Part shown: in pieces, positions 13,523-24,619 of the stretch
How positions within the stretch are numbered: the stretch's first letter is position 1
Layout: every line of letters starts with the position of its first letter
Assembly: GCF_910592395.1 (NCBI RefSeq)
Contig: NC_088313.1
Coordinates: 20,538,437-20,602,436 of the forward strand
Direction: 5' to 3'
DNA length: 64,000 nucleotides
Source: Lineus longissimus
Taxonomy: Eukaryota > Nemertea > Pilidiophora > Heteronemertea > Lineidae
Translations under genes and position numbers: made by a program
The notes under the pieces: model-generated
What the model saw: the letters and a program-made list of their open reading frames with translations, nothing else
Databases searched by the model: none
Told to the model about the DNA's origin: nothing

Positions 13523-13664
13523 TTCCAGAGTGACATTTTCGACTGCTTTACCGACATTCAAGATTCATAGTGACAGTCATACAATGTCACCTATTCCAGA
13601 GAGACATTGTCGACTGCTTCACCGACATTTGAAGTTCATAGTGGCAGTCATGATAGTGTCATCG
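13523..13664. repeat. Tandem duplication, two 71-bp copies
   Basis: Two adjacent copies, 13523-13593 and 13594-13664, each starting TTCCAGAG and containing TCGACTGCTT, CACCGACATT (or a one-base variant) and a CAGTCAT motif. They have diverged by substitutions and small indels, so the duplication is not recent. Confidence 0.8.
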
Positions 13665-16600
13665 TGTCCACGTGATAGCTGAGTCGTTGCTCCGGGTGGT
13701 ACAAGTTCCGTTCCACCGACAAAGTAAGTTTAAAGCATGTATTTACAGAATCAATTAGAGGACCTAAACCAGGCACACACGCTTCGAATTCTCCAGGGCA
13801 TCATTATGGCACACGAATATTTTGCCTCTCGCTTTGTAATTTGGCGCGAATTGATACAATATCATAGTTTTTATTGTGTGTTATGTCCTAAAGGGCAAAG
13901 CATTTTTAATAATTTGCCTGTAATGTACCTGAATGGACGTTTGTAATGCATTATGTATGTTTTTCTGCTGGTGACGTCCGGTATTTTCGGTCAGAACGCT
14001 TTCTTGATAGAAAAGCCAGGACCAATCTAGAAGCGTCGTTGACTCACCATCAAGTAATGGAATCATCTCAAAGGTTATGTGTTGTCAACAATTTGGTGTT
14101 TTTGTCCGGCTAAGATACTACAATACATAGATTTTCCATAAAAGTGAATGTCACTGTCCTTTGGAGGCTCTGGGGTTCATGTGCGAAATCTACTGCGCCG
14201 ATTGCTTCAAAGTTAGTTGCGTGTGCAGAAATCGACATGGTGGTTGCAAAATGCTCCGTAATTTCTGACCATCGGTATTCAAGCTGCATATAGGGTGTCA
14301 ATTAATCTAGCCTATCTATAGAGTTTTATAGCACTCCGATCGTGCAGACGCAACTAACCAATAGAATCATCGAAAATGAATCGTTTTCCCGCAGATGATA
14401 TTTGTTCTTCGGTGTTGGGGAGCTATTAATCTCAATGATGAAACTAGCTTAGATTCATTGACCTGATTTTATGTGCTGTGGCACTGCAGGGTCACTATAC
14501 TGAAGTGAATGGTTTGACACATTTTAGGATCATATTGGATGGTTGAACCTTTTTTGCGATTAAGATAGTAAGTGGATATGGCTTCAGTCTTAACAGCCGA
14601 TTGAGCAATTTCCGCATGTGAAGCGGTGCCTTCATCTGATTGGCTGCTTAGAAATGACGTCATCGAATAATTGCTTGGTTGCTTGCTGTGGAGACAAAGT
14701 TAGGATGGCTAAAAACGTGTAATGTGAACTGAACAATTCAGTATCCTGGGCACAACCGGTATGCCGAATGTTGGAAAAATTGCCAGTACTTGAATCACAT
14801 AACTAAGCGAGATGTTGGCCGTAATGACGTCATTGTGCAGCCAGTCATATAATGTAAGCACGACTTTGATAATCCTCCAAGCATATTTGTACTTGTAGGA
14901 TATTCTCTCTGCCAGTAGTGACAACCATTACAAAATGACGTCCCGAATGTATCACAGGCACGGACATCATCGCATCAACAGATCAATTAAACGAACAACC
15001 TGTCATCACAAAAATACAAGAAAACATGAAAAACCTGCACATGAATAAATAATCTTCACTCACCTGTGTCCACTCCACAAGACTGTGGAGTAGCCGTTTC
15101 AAAACTTACCCCCTGTGTGGCCTCGATATGGTACGCTAGGCTCCACTGTACATCTCGTGTGGAGGGATGGGCTTGTCGGTCTCGTCTCGTAATGACGTTA
15201 GTTCTTGCTCCTTGAAGTTCGTCACGTTTTTTCAGGCTCTTCGATATCTGCAGAGTTTGGAGGTAAACCCATCCGGCAGTCCGGGCTTACCACGTACATT
15301 TGCATGCCTCTACCATCTCTAACGCATTGAAACAGGCTACGATCCGTTGAAAGCCTATAAAAGTCCTGTGAAGGGATGGGCTTGGGACTATTCCATCATA
15401 AGAATTACTCGCACAATTTTTTCTTCTTTCCTGATAAAGAACACACATGTAATCGCGTTGAATCACAGGTCTGGTCAATTGCGTGATTGATTGAGTGTAA
15501 AGGCCTACTCGCCAAGGCCTAGCTCAATCAACTACAAGACCCTGTTGCGGTGCGATAGTGTCGTGACTCGCATACACGAAGCTACGCGCACTTCTGACTG
15601 TTTGACCTAGTTTCCCAGTATTCGCCCGCCTGAGGCTCCTCACGGGATGCAGAGTCTCCAGCAGGGCGTGGCCAACCCATGACGGTCGATGGAACCGGAT
15701 CCCATTTTAAGGGTTATCGCATATTCAAATTCGGTATAATTGACCTCTTGGCCATTTGCTCATGTTTTGGCATTGAACGATACCTCTCTCATATTCATCC
15801 TGTTTATCATAACTGAGCTACATCTTTTTTAGTAGAAGGGGGAAATTACGATAATTGTGAAAATTTCCATAATTTTTATTTTCTCCATTGGACCGAAAAC
15901 GGAGAACTCGGGGTCTTTTTCAAAGATGTCTTCTTCAAGTTCATCACTTCTACCCTAATATACCAGGTGGAAAGTTACAATTGATTTTGGAAACATATCT
16001 GCTGATCTGATGAGAACATGTGAATCAGAATTCTTGACACGTCATATCGTGCTACACCCTATTGACACCAAACAGATTAAAGTATCAAGATGAATGTAAA
16101 TCAGCCTCGTCCTTTACCACGCTAGCAAAAACCGGATCAGGAATTCCCGGTTTCTCATCTGCTAAGCGGGTTTAGAAAACGCAATGAGGCATGAAGATTT
16201 TTTCGAGTCCTAGTACATTTCTCTGTGTATTATGTGTTGCGTAGTTGTTGGAAACATACGATGATGCAACAAAGTCGATTGTAGCAATCCGTTACAAAAA
16301 TAGACCAGTAAAATCTAAAGAACCAACCGGACAAATGTGTCATTTGGTGTTTTTCATCTTGCCAAAAAAACTTAACGGGTTGCACTTTATGTTTGCCGAA
16401 AACCCTTTGATGGTTTTTCAGAAGCTAAAAAACCTTTATTTCTAAGCGTGTAAGGGGTTACGTGTTCCTTGACAGTGATTAAAGAGGAGACGGTGTAAGG
16501 ATGCGTCTGATTTGGCCCGTTTCCTGCCTGGTGTGTTGATCTGGCGGTTATTCACCCATTTCCGTGTATCATGCTAAGCTGGTGTCATATCCGGTCGTTC

Positions 16601-19600
16601 GTATCCTGTCGTTGGAATAGATTGTCTTTCCCGATCATGTCGTGGCATGTAGCCTTCATGATCGTCCGTTGTGGATATCCTGTGACACGTCAGAGCTCCC
16701 AAGGTTTTCGATTTCCTGTCAATTGAGTAATACCAATGAATTTGACTATTGCTACTATGTGTCCTTGAAATTATTGACACTATCTAGCACTGTCTCTTCA
16801 GACTAACTTCATTCTTTCAAATGTCTGAAAACATCCTCTGGAAAACCTATTTCGAAGCGTGCTGCCTGTGGCCTTTGACCTTCCGTTTACGAGGCGGACG
16901 CCCTTAACACTAGGCCATTACCCTAGACCATTGTATCGCTATCGTGATCTGCTTGTAACTAGCCGGGGGGAAAAAAATATGAAAAAACATTGTATTTTAG
17001 TCACCAAAATACCCTTCGGACACGTCTTCTCTCTTTCCTTACTTGTTACCACGCGCACGAAATTCACATTAGACGCCAGCAAATCAATGGGAGAAATGAA
17101 CCGATTGTTATATGATATTTAAATGTTGAGGATGTCATCTCGGGATGACATCAATTAGGACTCGTTGTGTTGAGGGTCACATCCTGCGATCGGAGAACAG
17201 GACATGTCATTAAGCCAATGTGATGGTTTTCCTGCTTCAAGCTTCTCTCATGACACCTACGAATCAGTCCTTGTCTGTTTTCTGAATGTCAGGTTCACGG
17301 ATGTACAAAGTCTCTCTCAGAAAAAGCTAAGGTTTTGAAAACCACTGCGAGCCCGGAACGTGATATAGAGCATGAGAAGTGACTTTTTACTCCTGGCTCC
17401 ATAATTCCTCCTCCCACTACTGTGTTACATATCGGAATCTTAACCATCAAAAATAGATCAGAGAAGCATATTTAACTAGATACTGTTCGAAAGAACTAGC
17501 AATCGATTTACATGTACATGTAATTATAAATATATCATAGGGGGCTCTTGGTAATGAAATGTGCTGTAGTTTATTTTTCTCTTAACTATACATATTGATA
17601 ATGCATCACGTATGTTTAGCCTAATTTGGCCAAACAGTCAACATGGCCGCCTGTTCGTCAGCCCACTTGTTACAGTAACAGAAACTACCACTGCTTTCGG
17701 CGGTATCGAGGCCAGTCGATCAAGTTGCTTGCAAGGCCATCTTCGTCTCGAAAGATCAAAAGATACCTCACCTGTTTACCTACTCCCGCCTTTGACATAC
17801 CTGATCACCATCTCCCTTCCTTGGGAAACAGACCGATAGTGGACTTATTCCCCTTGGGGTGGAACTTGGACCAAATTAATAAGCTGACTAACAACTCTGG
17901 TGAGACCCTAAGATGTGGCTGCTATAGCCAACGAGGTTCATGGGTTACTTTGGGGTCATCGTATCAAATGAGACCAGCACCCGCGCAAAGATATTTTCAT
18001 TGGATGTTTCATGCAGCGATAAGCTTAAGACTTATAGGAAGACTTTGATTCAGTCGACATGATGCTAGTCAATCTCGTTATTCCTCAATCTCGGGCTACT
18101 AAATGTGGCAAAAACAAAGAGAGAGAAACAAAGGAACATTCGACTTGAACGCCCCGAAAGTGACGGTAATTTCTTCAGCACACAATGTATAGATAGACAG
18201 GAGAGCGTAGGAGAGCATCTCAACTGAGTACCTCGAACCAAAGATCAACATGATTACCAGGCAGGTATTGCAGATTGGGGAGAAAGAATTTGGTTTCAAA
18301 GTATTCGTGGGCACAGCACCATCCACCGTTGATAGTGTGCAGGGATTGGGCATATCGTCTATCACGACTTGGGGGAAGGCCCTTTGAAAGCTAGATTTAG
18401 CATTGGTTACTTAGTATCCTTCTCATCTGTTGGCCGTAGGCCATAGACCATAGTCAAGCAGACCCATTAATTTTTAAGCAAGGTTTCTGGCAGCTAACGG
18501 TTTGCTTAAAAAAATAAAGTCCATTAGTTCATTCAATGTGTCCATTGCCGTTGGTGATTACCCAGTGAATTATCATTACCAGTCATCACAGGTGCACCTG
18601 CAAATTGCTTTGTTAGGGATTGGTCTAGAGCATACATCCAATTACCCTGGTTTGCTAACAGTTTCCTAATTGTGCGTGTTTGGGGGAAAAGAAGACTTTG
18701 CTCTCTGGCTGTAGTTGGATACGTTTTTTCCTGTGATATATGTTCACCGTTATGGTATACTAGTATATAGTAGGATAAAAGAAAATTCCCACAACCAAAA
18801 AAATTAAACTGTACTATAGTGCTTTTCCATGCTCAACATGCTCTCCGGTGGATGCTAAGGAGCAGCTCCGAAGCGCTCACCCAACCTTCCAACTCAATCA
18901 GGAGAGGACTGAGTGCCTCGGAAGGAATTCGAATCCACGACCTCTTCCTCAGGAGTCCGGCAGGTTGGTCAGTGGTTACGCCTCCACGCCCGCAGCTTGC
19001 CGCCCTGTCATGGTAACGCAAACGCCACTTGGCTTTGCAACCTTTTCGTAATCTTACTTCAAAAGTGAGCGGGCGCCTCTTGAAGATCTCATTCGAGCAT
19101 GAGGCTCTTAAATTCTTAACAAATGAAAGGAAAATTAAGGGTATCAACACTCAATTGCCAACATGATGAACGACCGATGAAAATAATATGTTGTTAGAGT
19201 TATCCATCGAATGAGATCTGGAAAGATCCGCCGAGCTAATAAGTCTTCCATATCAATTTCCCAACTTAACTGATTTCTGTTATGGACCTAATCCCTTCAT
19301 CTCCGAATCATCAGGGTGGCCACGGGACAACAACAAGAGCTGGTGCTATTTTCTGGACAATTATTTCTCAAGTTTTCTTCACCTTTCAATCATGATTCTG
19401 AGGAGCGACATGGCATAATGAATAGGCCTTTGTGCCAGTAGTATGTTATGATAGTACCCATAAGTGACAAGAGGTTGGTCCAAGTACAATTGGCAAGATC
19501 TATCATCCGAAAAAACACTTCACGTGGAAACGGAGTAACTTCAAAGAGGCCAACTTGTTCTTTTGTATTAACGTATTGTATAGGTTTTCATTGCTTGCCG

Positions 19601-20240
19601 TATTTAAGCTTAGCACTTGTTTGTCATGATTACGTGTGGCTCAGTTGGACCGTGTTGTTTACGACGTAAACCATACATGTATACAGAACCAATGCATTCA
19701 GATTTATTTACTACTGTGCGGGGCACCAGGAATGACGTCTCCTTGTGTTAGCGGGCATCAGGAAACATCAGTGAGTTTAGGGGAGGGCTGGACCTTTACC
19801 GGCAGCGCGGCTTCCCCCTGATGTTTGATACTGATGACACTTACACATGGGTCAGTCACTACTGGTGCCCAACCTGCCGATTTTACTGTATGTATTGCTT
19901 TTCGTGTTGTCGTAAAATGTAAATGTTACCCGTATAAGTATATCTGTGATATTGTGGTACTCAATAAATAGATCAAATGTTAGTTACAAAATGTCGTTGA
20001 TATATTGATTTCACCATGACCCGGTCATCTGAGACCTTATTTGATGGTGCCATATCGTGTTGCTGGCGGTAAATTTGTTGAAACTTCATGAGCAGAGTTA
20101 TATAGGGTGTGATTGACTCGAGATCTGACAAACAGACCATGCAACACACTAACTAACACTTCTCTGAACCACTCTGTCAATGCTTAAGGCTACAGAGGTT
20201 CGTTATGTTAGACTTCACTGCGCCAATCAAAGCTAAAACC

Positions 20241-20280
20241 CGTACATTGATAAAACGGATTTCCGGTTTGATCAGGTACG
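20241..20280. other. Imperfect hairpin
   Basis: A 40-base inverted repeat: CGTAC...AAACGG pairs with CCGGTTT...GTACG across a 4-base loop, with a few mismatches or bulges. It is about 430 bp downstream of the stop of the minus-strand receptor at 20712. Function unknown. Confidence 0.5.
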
Positions 20281-20711
20281 ATGGTGTAATGCGGTCTGGT
20301 ACAAACAGAATTGTCATTGTAGCCGTATTATAGACTAGGCCTTATCTCATTGTAAATCACTTTTTATAGTTATGCCGGCTGACTGAACGCCAACAACACA
20401 CGTTATGTCCGATTGTTTGCCAACTTTGGATGACTGTATACATTGAGCTTTCTCTGTCACTGTTCGTCGCAACCTATGGATTTTCGGTGACTCCATCTTC
20501 CAATTGCTCAATAAACACAGTCATGGTCTCCAACAACACACCGCGGAAAGGTGTATAAAACTTCAGGCAAGCAAGTTGAGATAGAGCTGCCTCCAAAAAC
20601 GTGAGATTTTGAAGACAAGATTATTCCAGCTCACAGTGGACGAACTTACTTGATTGTTCATTAATTAAGCGTTTTACTTCTGTGACTTCTTCTGCTGCGT
20701 TTTAATTTACA

Positions 20712-21689
20712 TTATGCACATTGTGTACATTCCTTCATTCTCTGAACTTTGCCACTGGCTTTCGATAAAAAGAGTCCAGAGAGATCCTTTCGAAAATTTC
20801 TACTTCCGAAACAGTACAAGATAATATTGATAGAGCAATTCATCATCATGAGAGCAAAACCAATAGTCAGACCTAGAATTGATACAGTCGGGTTCTGTAC
20901 AATGAATTCAGGAATGATATATGTCCACGTTATCGTTAGACAAGTGTAGGGGATGTTTAACAAGACAGTAAAAGTTGCAACCAGAATGAGCATTGCTATC
21001 ATGCCGCCATCTTGGCTACTTCCATGTTTCGCCGAAAGGGTGCTCTGTGACTTCCTGCTGTGGTCACGCAGAATGACGATTATTGCAATATTGAGAACTA
21101 AAATAATGAAAACGGGTAGTGCAGAATTGACAATTTCTCCAAGGGATTCGAACCAGATGAGAACAGAAGGTAAAACACATCTAGTGGACCCTTCGGTTTT
21201 TCGTGGTTGCCGCCACAAGTTTGGAATATTATAGCCACAGACTACAATAGATGAGAGAATGATAATATATCTTGCTCGTCCCATGGTACACCATGATATG
21301 GCGTGTAAGGGGAATCGAACAGCTATCCCACGGTCGACGGCAATAATGACCACCAACCACTTGGCAGCCCCGAAGAACACGTCGCCGAAATATCGTGCCA
21401 GGATACAATTAATAACGGGAAGTGAGGCGAATAAATCTGGATAAAATCCTGAAAGATATATAGGTAAAAAGGAGACAAGGGACAGAGTATCGCACACTGC
21501 TAAAACTCTGAGATAGAAGTACATCACTTTGGTCCGATTCTTCCTTAAGCTCATCACTATAAACGATAACGTGTTACCAAGAACACCTGTACTCATAATG
21601 ATTGGCACGCTCCATGTTTGTAAATTATCAGCTAACCATAACAACTGGCTGAGCCAATCTGCACCGAAACTTTCAGTGACTTCTGTCAT
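20712..21689 (-). CDS. Class A GPCR, array A member 1
   Basis: Intronless 325-residue seven-transmembrane receptor. Visible landmarks: GN39 in TM1; L-A-V-C-D67 in TM2; C95 before TM3 and C171 in loop 2 for the conserved disulfide; D119-R120-G121 in place of DRY; WCTMGRA in loop 2 inside the cell; N-I-P in TM6; N-I-I-L-Y in TM7 in place of NPxxY; FRKDL in helix 8. ATG 21689 is chosen because the MTEVT start is shared with the next gene; upstream in-frame codons lead only to a GTG. It is roughly 80 percent identical by eye to the receptor at 22747 and shares its 5' flank. Note G121, where the sister genes have V. Ligand unknown; the nearest general resemblance is to peptide-type receptors such as the FMRFamide-receptor-like group. 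Confidence 0.94.
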   Translation of the reverse strand: MTEVTESFGADWLSQLLWLADNLQTWSVPIIMSTGVLGNTLSFIVMSLRKNRTKVMYFYLRVLAVCDTLSLVSFLPIYLSGFYPDLFASLPVINCILARYFGDVFFGAAKWLVVIIAVDRGIAVRFPLHAISWCTMGRARYIIILSSIVVCGYNIPNLWRQPRKTEGSTRCVLPSVLIWFESLGEIVNSALPVFIILVLNIAIIVILRDHSRKSQSTLSAKHGSSQDGGMIAMLILVATFTVLLNIPYTCLTITWTYIIPEFIVQNPTVSILGLTIGFALMMMNCSINIILYCFGSRNFRKDLSGLFLSKASGKVQRMKECTQCA

Positions 21690-21985
21690 TTTGTAGTCCT
21701 GTTGACTTCTCTCTTCCACCTCTTCGTTGCTATCTCCTCTCGCACCAATCCCGCCACTTCGTCACATCAGTCAATCAGTCGTCAATAAGCCTCATTAGCA
21801 CGGAAGTGTGTTGACCAGAAAAGCAGTCACACAGTTCTTGATGTGCATGGCGAAATGCCAAAAATAACCACATATATGGTGGTATTATATTCATGCTATA
21901 TGAGAATATCTAAAAGTCATAATAACAAACACGACTGGCGTAAATGCCAGAAATAGTACAACTATTTGAAGAACGAATATATTGA
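21690..21985 (-). promoter_or_regulatory. Paralogous 5' flank shared by array A receptors
   Basis: Sequence upstream of the ATG at 21689 aligns along about 270 bp with the flank of the receptor at 23694. Shared words include GCAGTCA.ACAGT, TTGATGTGC and, at the far end, ACTATTTGAAGAACG (ACTATTTAAAGAACG in the other gene). A third copy of part of this flank lies ahead of the truncated pseudogene at 22034-22129. The shared block probably holds the promoter. The exact start of transcription is not visible. Confidence 0.5.
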
Positions 21986-22033
21986 CAATGGATCGATGGC
22001 ATTACCTTCATCCCCCTCCTATGTTACAAAACG

Positions 22034-22129
22034 CATGACCATTGGTACCCTCCATGTTCGAAAATTATCAGTTAAACATAATGACTGGCTGAGTCAATCG
22101 GAACCGAAAATTCATGTCACCGTTTTCAT
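22034..22129 (-). pseudogene. Truncated receptor pseudogene (N-terminus only)
   Basis: The minus strand aligns with the first ~32 codons of the flanking receptors (start M-K-T-V-T versus M-T-E-V-T, then LSQ, DN, TW, VP). There is a TGA at codon 6, where the intact gene has Glu, and another TGA at codon 12, where it has Trp. Homology stops just into TM1; the rest of the gene is absent. The homologous 5' flank continues to about 22330. It lies between two intact paralogues and is a clear dead copy. Confidence 0.8.
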
Positions 22130-22271
22130 CTTTGCCCAAGTGACCTCTCTCCTCCAGCTTTAGCTTCTGGTCGCGATCTCCTCACAAACAATCACTCAAC
22201 TTTGTCTCAATCAGTAAATCAGCTACCAAGCCTCATTAGCACGGAAACGTGTTGACTAGAACTTGCAGCCA

Positions 22272-22303
22272 ACAGGGCACATACAGTTTACGATGTGCCC
22301 TGT
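22272..22303. other. Perfect 11-bp hairpin
   Basis: ACAGGGCACAT pairs perfectly with ATGTGCCCTGT across a 10-base loop. It lies in the promoter-like flank of the truncated pseudogene; the equivalent positions of the two intact paralogues do not form it. Confidence 0.7.
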
Positions 22304-22330
22304 ATAAATGCTTTTGGACAGTCTCGGCTC

Positions 22331-22746
22331 GCCCTATGCCCAGGAAGTATATCACCATCGAGGCGATAGAGACAACTGAGACCCGATCAAAAAATTCACT
22401 TTCGATTCGCCAATCAAATCCACAAAGCGTTGATGTAAATCAACCAGAGTAGAAGAACTGTTTTCCGAGTTAGACAAAACGGACCTTGTTCCCACAGGTA
22501 GGTGCAACTTTAAAGCAGCGTTACTACGAGGCAGGGTTTAAATTGGTTGGCACTTTCTTCCAACTTCTGTCGATTGTAGCGTTGATTCTAGTTGATAAAG
22601 AACTGTCGGCGGAAAACCAAAGGTTCAAATGAGACGACGGTTTTCGGGATCTCAGTTCAGAGAGTATTGACTCTTACTTGTTATTTTCCGTTCTTTCATT
22701 TCTTACTTTTCTCAGTTTTCATTAACAGATTGATATGCTGTCATTT
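22331..22746. other. Intergenic, nothing recognised
   Basis: Between the pseudogene flank and the stop of the next receptor. It would hold that receptor's 3' UTR. No motif identified. Confidence 0.5.
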
Positions 22747-23694
22747 TTAAAACTTTGCGACTTGATGTCGATGGAAAAGTCCCCAGAGATCCTTGCGAAA
22801 TGATTGACTGCCAAAACAGTACAGGACAATATTGATAGAGGAATTCAAAATCATCAAGATAAAAGCGACAGTCAAAAATAGATATGACACAACAGGGTTC
22901 TTTCCAGTAAAGTCAGGAATGATATACGTCCACGTTATCGTTAGACAAGTGTAGGGGAGGTTTAACAACACAGTAAATATCGCGACCAGAATAAGCATTG
23001 CTATCATGCCGCCATCTTGGTTAGTTCCATGTTTTACCGGAAGGGTGCTCTGTGACTTCCTGCTATGGTCGTGTAATATGATAATTATGGCGAAATTGAG
23101 CACTAAAATCGTGACAACGGGAAGAGTTGAATTTATGATTTCCCCCGTAGGGTCGAACCAGAGGAGGTCAGAAGATAAAACACATCTTATGAAGCCTTTA
23201 ACCTGTCGTGGTTGCCGCCACAAGTTTGGAATATTGAACCCACAAACTAGAAAAGCTGAAAAAATGATAATATATCTTGCCCGGCCCATGGTACACCATG
23301 ATATGGCGTGTAATGGGAATCGGACAGCTATCACACGGTCAACGGCAATAATGACCACCAACCACTTGGCAGCCCCGAAGAACATGTCGCCGAAATATCG
23401 CGCCAGGATACAATTCAAAAGGGGGATTGAGGCGAATAAAGTGGGATAAAATCCCGAGAGATATATAGGTAAGAAGAACAAAAGGGACAGAGTATCGCAA
23501 ACTACTAGAACTCTGAGATAGAAGTACATGACTTTGGTCCGATTTTTCTGTGAACTCATTACTATAAACGATAATGTGTTACCAAACACTCCTGTACTCA
23601 TGATGATTGGTACGCTCCATGTTTGTAAATTATCAGCTAACCAAAATAACTGGCTGAGCAAATCGGATTCGAAAGTTAAAGTGACTTCGGTCAT
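22747..23694 (-). CDS. Class A GPCR, array A member 2
   Basis: Intronless 315-residue seven-transmembrane receptor, closest here to the gene at 20712. Landmarks: GN39 in TM1; D67 in TM2; C95/C171 disulfide pair; DRV at 119-121 with VRFPLHA; WCTMGRA; QDGGM at the start of TM6; N-L-P in TM6; S-S-I-N-I-V-L-Y in TM7; FRKDL in helix 8. The C-tail is shorter than its sister's and has no palmitoylation cysteine. ATG 23694 (MTEVT) is the first methionine; the open frame upstream starts only at TTG. It should sit in the plasma membrane and couple to G proteins through the DR pair. Ligand unknown. Confidence 0.94.
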   Translation of the reverse strand: MTEVTLTFESDLLSQLFWLADNLQTWSVPIIMSTGVFGNTLSFIVMSSQKNRTKVMYFYLRVLVVCDTLSLLFFLPIYLSGFYPTLFASIPLLNCILARYFGDMFFGAAKWLVVIIAVDRVIAVRFPLHAISWCTMGRARYIIIFSAFLVCGFNIPNLWRQPRQVKGFIRCVLSSDLLWFDPTGEIINSTLPVVTILVLNFAIIIILHDHSRKSQSTLPVKHGTNQDGGMIAMLILVAIFTVLLNLPYTCLTITWTYIIPDFTGKNPVVSYLFLTVAFILMILNSSINIVLYCFGSQSFRKDLWGLFHRHQVAKF

Positions 23695-23972
23695 TTTGTT
23701 GACCCGTTGACTCTTCCACCTCCAGGTTACTGTCTCCCCTTCTACCAATCCCGCCGTTTCGTCTCATTCACTCAATTAACAGCCAAGCACCATTACAAGT
23801 GTGTGTTGACAAGAAAAGCAGTCATACAGTCCTTGATGTGCAAAGCGAAGTGCTAAATATCAAAACTCTTGGTGTTATAAAATTCATGATATATATATAT
23901 AGAGAGAGAAGCTTTTAATAACAGGAGCGTGAATGTCAATAGTAGTGGAACTATTTAAAGAACGTATCATTG
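23695..23972 (-). promoter_or_regulatory. 5' flank with CTTTAAATAG box (array A member 2)
   Basis: Aligns with 21690-21985. The minus strand carries CTTTAAATAG at 23951-23960, the same 10-mer as ahead of the receptor at 31218 (32261-32270). In the paralogue at 20712 the box is changed by one base (21961-21970). It resembles a TATA-like core element, but the distance to the ATG (~257 bp) would imply a long 5' UTR. An AT dinucleotide run followed by a short GA run lies at about 23889-23909. Confidence 0.45.
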
Positions 23973-24229
23973 GCGAAGGCAAAGGTCCAATTCTCTACAA
24001 ACGTGTATGTAATCTGCAACCATAGGTGTTGTGGCAGGATGAATAGCAACATTATCCTTTACTCGTTTGACCTTGAAAACGCCACGACCCGAAGGAAATG
24101 GCAATGCACCAAGCCCGCGACTCCCATCGAGACATGCGTGTTGGTCTATATGGCAACTGGATCACCTTTAATCGAAACAGCAGAAATGCACTGGGTTAAG
24201 TTGTGGCTATCATTCCCACGACGTAAAAT

Positions 24230-24600
24230 ACTGGTAGTTGAGAAAGTGTCGCGAATTGCCCGTACAACAATCACTCGGTCGACGGCTCATTCTTCCACAC
24301 CGGTCTAACCTTTCTCATCTCAGCGTTCCTTGCCAGAATAGCTATGACAAGAAAGCGGTAACCAGGCCCATACCGAGAAACAGAGTCTCGTTTCTTTTCC
24401 ATCGTTCTCCGAAAACAGAGGTAAAGCAATAGCGGGAAGTTGGTGCCTCTGCGAAACAATTTTCCTAAAGCAAGTACTCGTATGGAGAATTTTGCGTGGT
24501 TGACATAGACTCTTCTGGTTGCTCCTCCATTTCTCCCACGACAACATGCTCTTTGCAAAACCTCGCATAGCCGAAGATCTCGAACCAAAGCGTTATTGGT
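24230..24600 (-). pseudogene. Decayed array A receptor relic
   Basis: Minus-strand translation gives receptor pieces in order but in different frames. FSIRVLALGKL with a downstream Pro matches YFYLRVLAV.DTL of TM2. VIAILAR matches VINCILAR before TM3. After a shift equivalent to about 10 missing bases, AVDRVIVVR matches the DR motif, where 13 bases are identical to the intact gene at 24636. Spacing between the pieces is close to that of intact genes. Beyond the DR motif homology fades. It is an older relic than the one at 22034. The exact ends are uncertain. Confidence 0.6.
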
Positions 24601-24619
24601 GCAAACCACAACTCAGTCT

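Larger units (their letters stand above)
5188..20711. other. Gene-poor intergenic region
   Basis: About 15.5 kb in which I find no supportable protein gene. It contains a LINE 3' remnant with target-site duplications, a 15-bp minisatellite, a 71-bp tandem duplication and an imperfect hairpin, listed separately. Open frames of up to about 140 codons occur on both strands but show no domain and no consistent codon bias. Small exons of an unseen gene cannot be excluded. Confidence 0.5.

Noticed and set aside
17626-18048. 140-codon plus-strand open frame
   Set aside because: Low-information composition with no motif; a second plus-strand frame is open over the first half. Likely chance.
18840-19030. 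Possible tRNA-derived SINE (D-arm-like GGTCAGTGGTTA and T-arm-like ATTCGAATCC)
   Set aside because: The two boxes lie in the wrong order for one strand, and no second copy is seen in the window.
24020-24090. Plus-strand NSNIILYSF resembling the receptor TM7 end
   Set aside because: Orientation is opposite to all neighbouring receptor sequence and no other TM7 context is present; probably chance.
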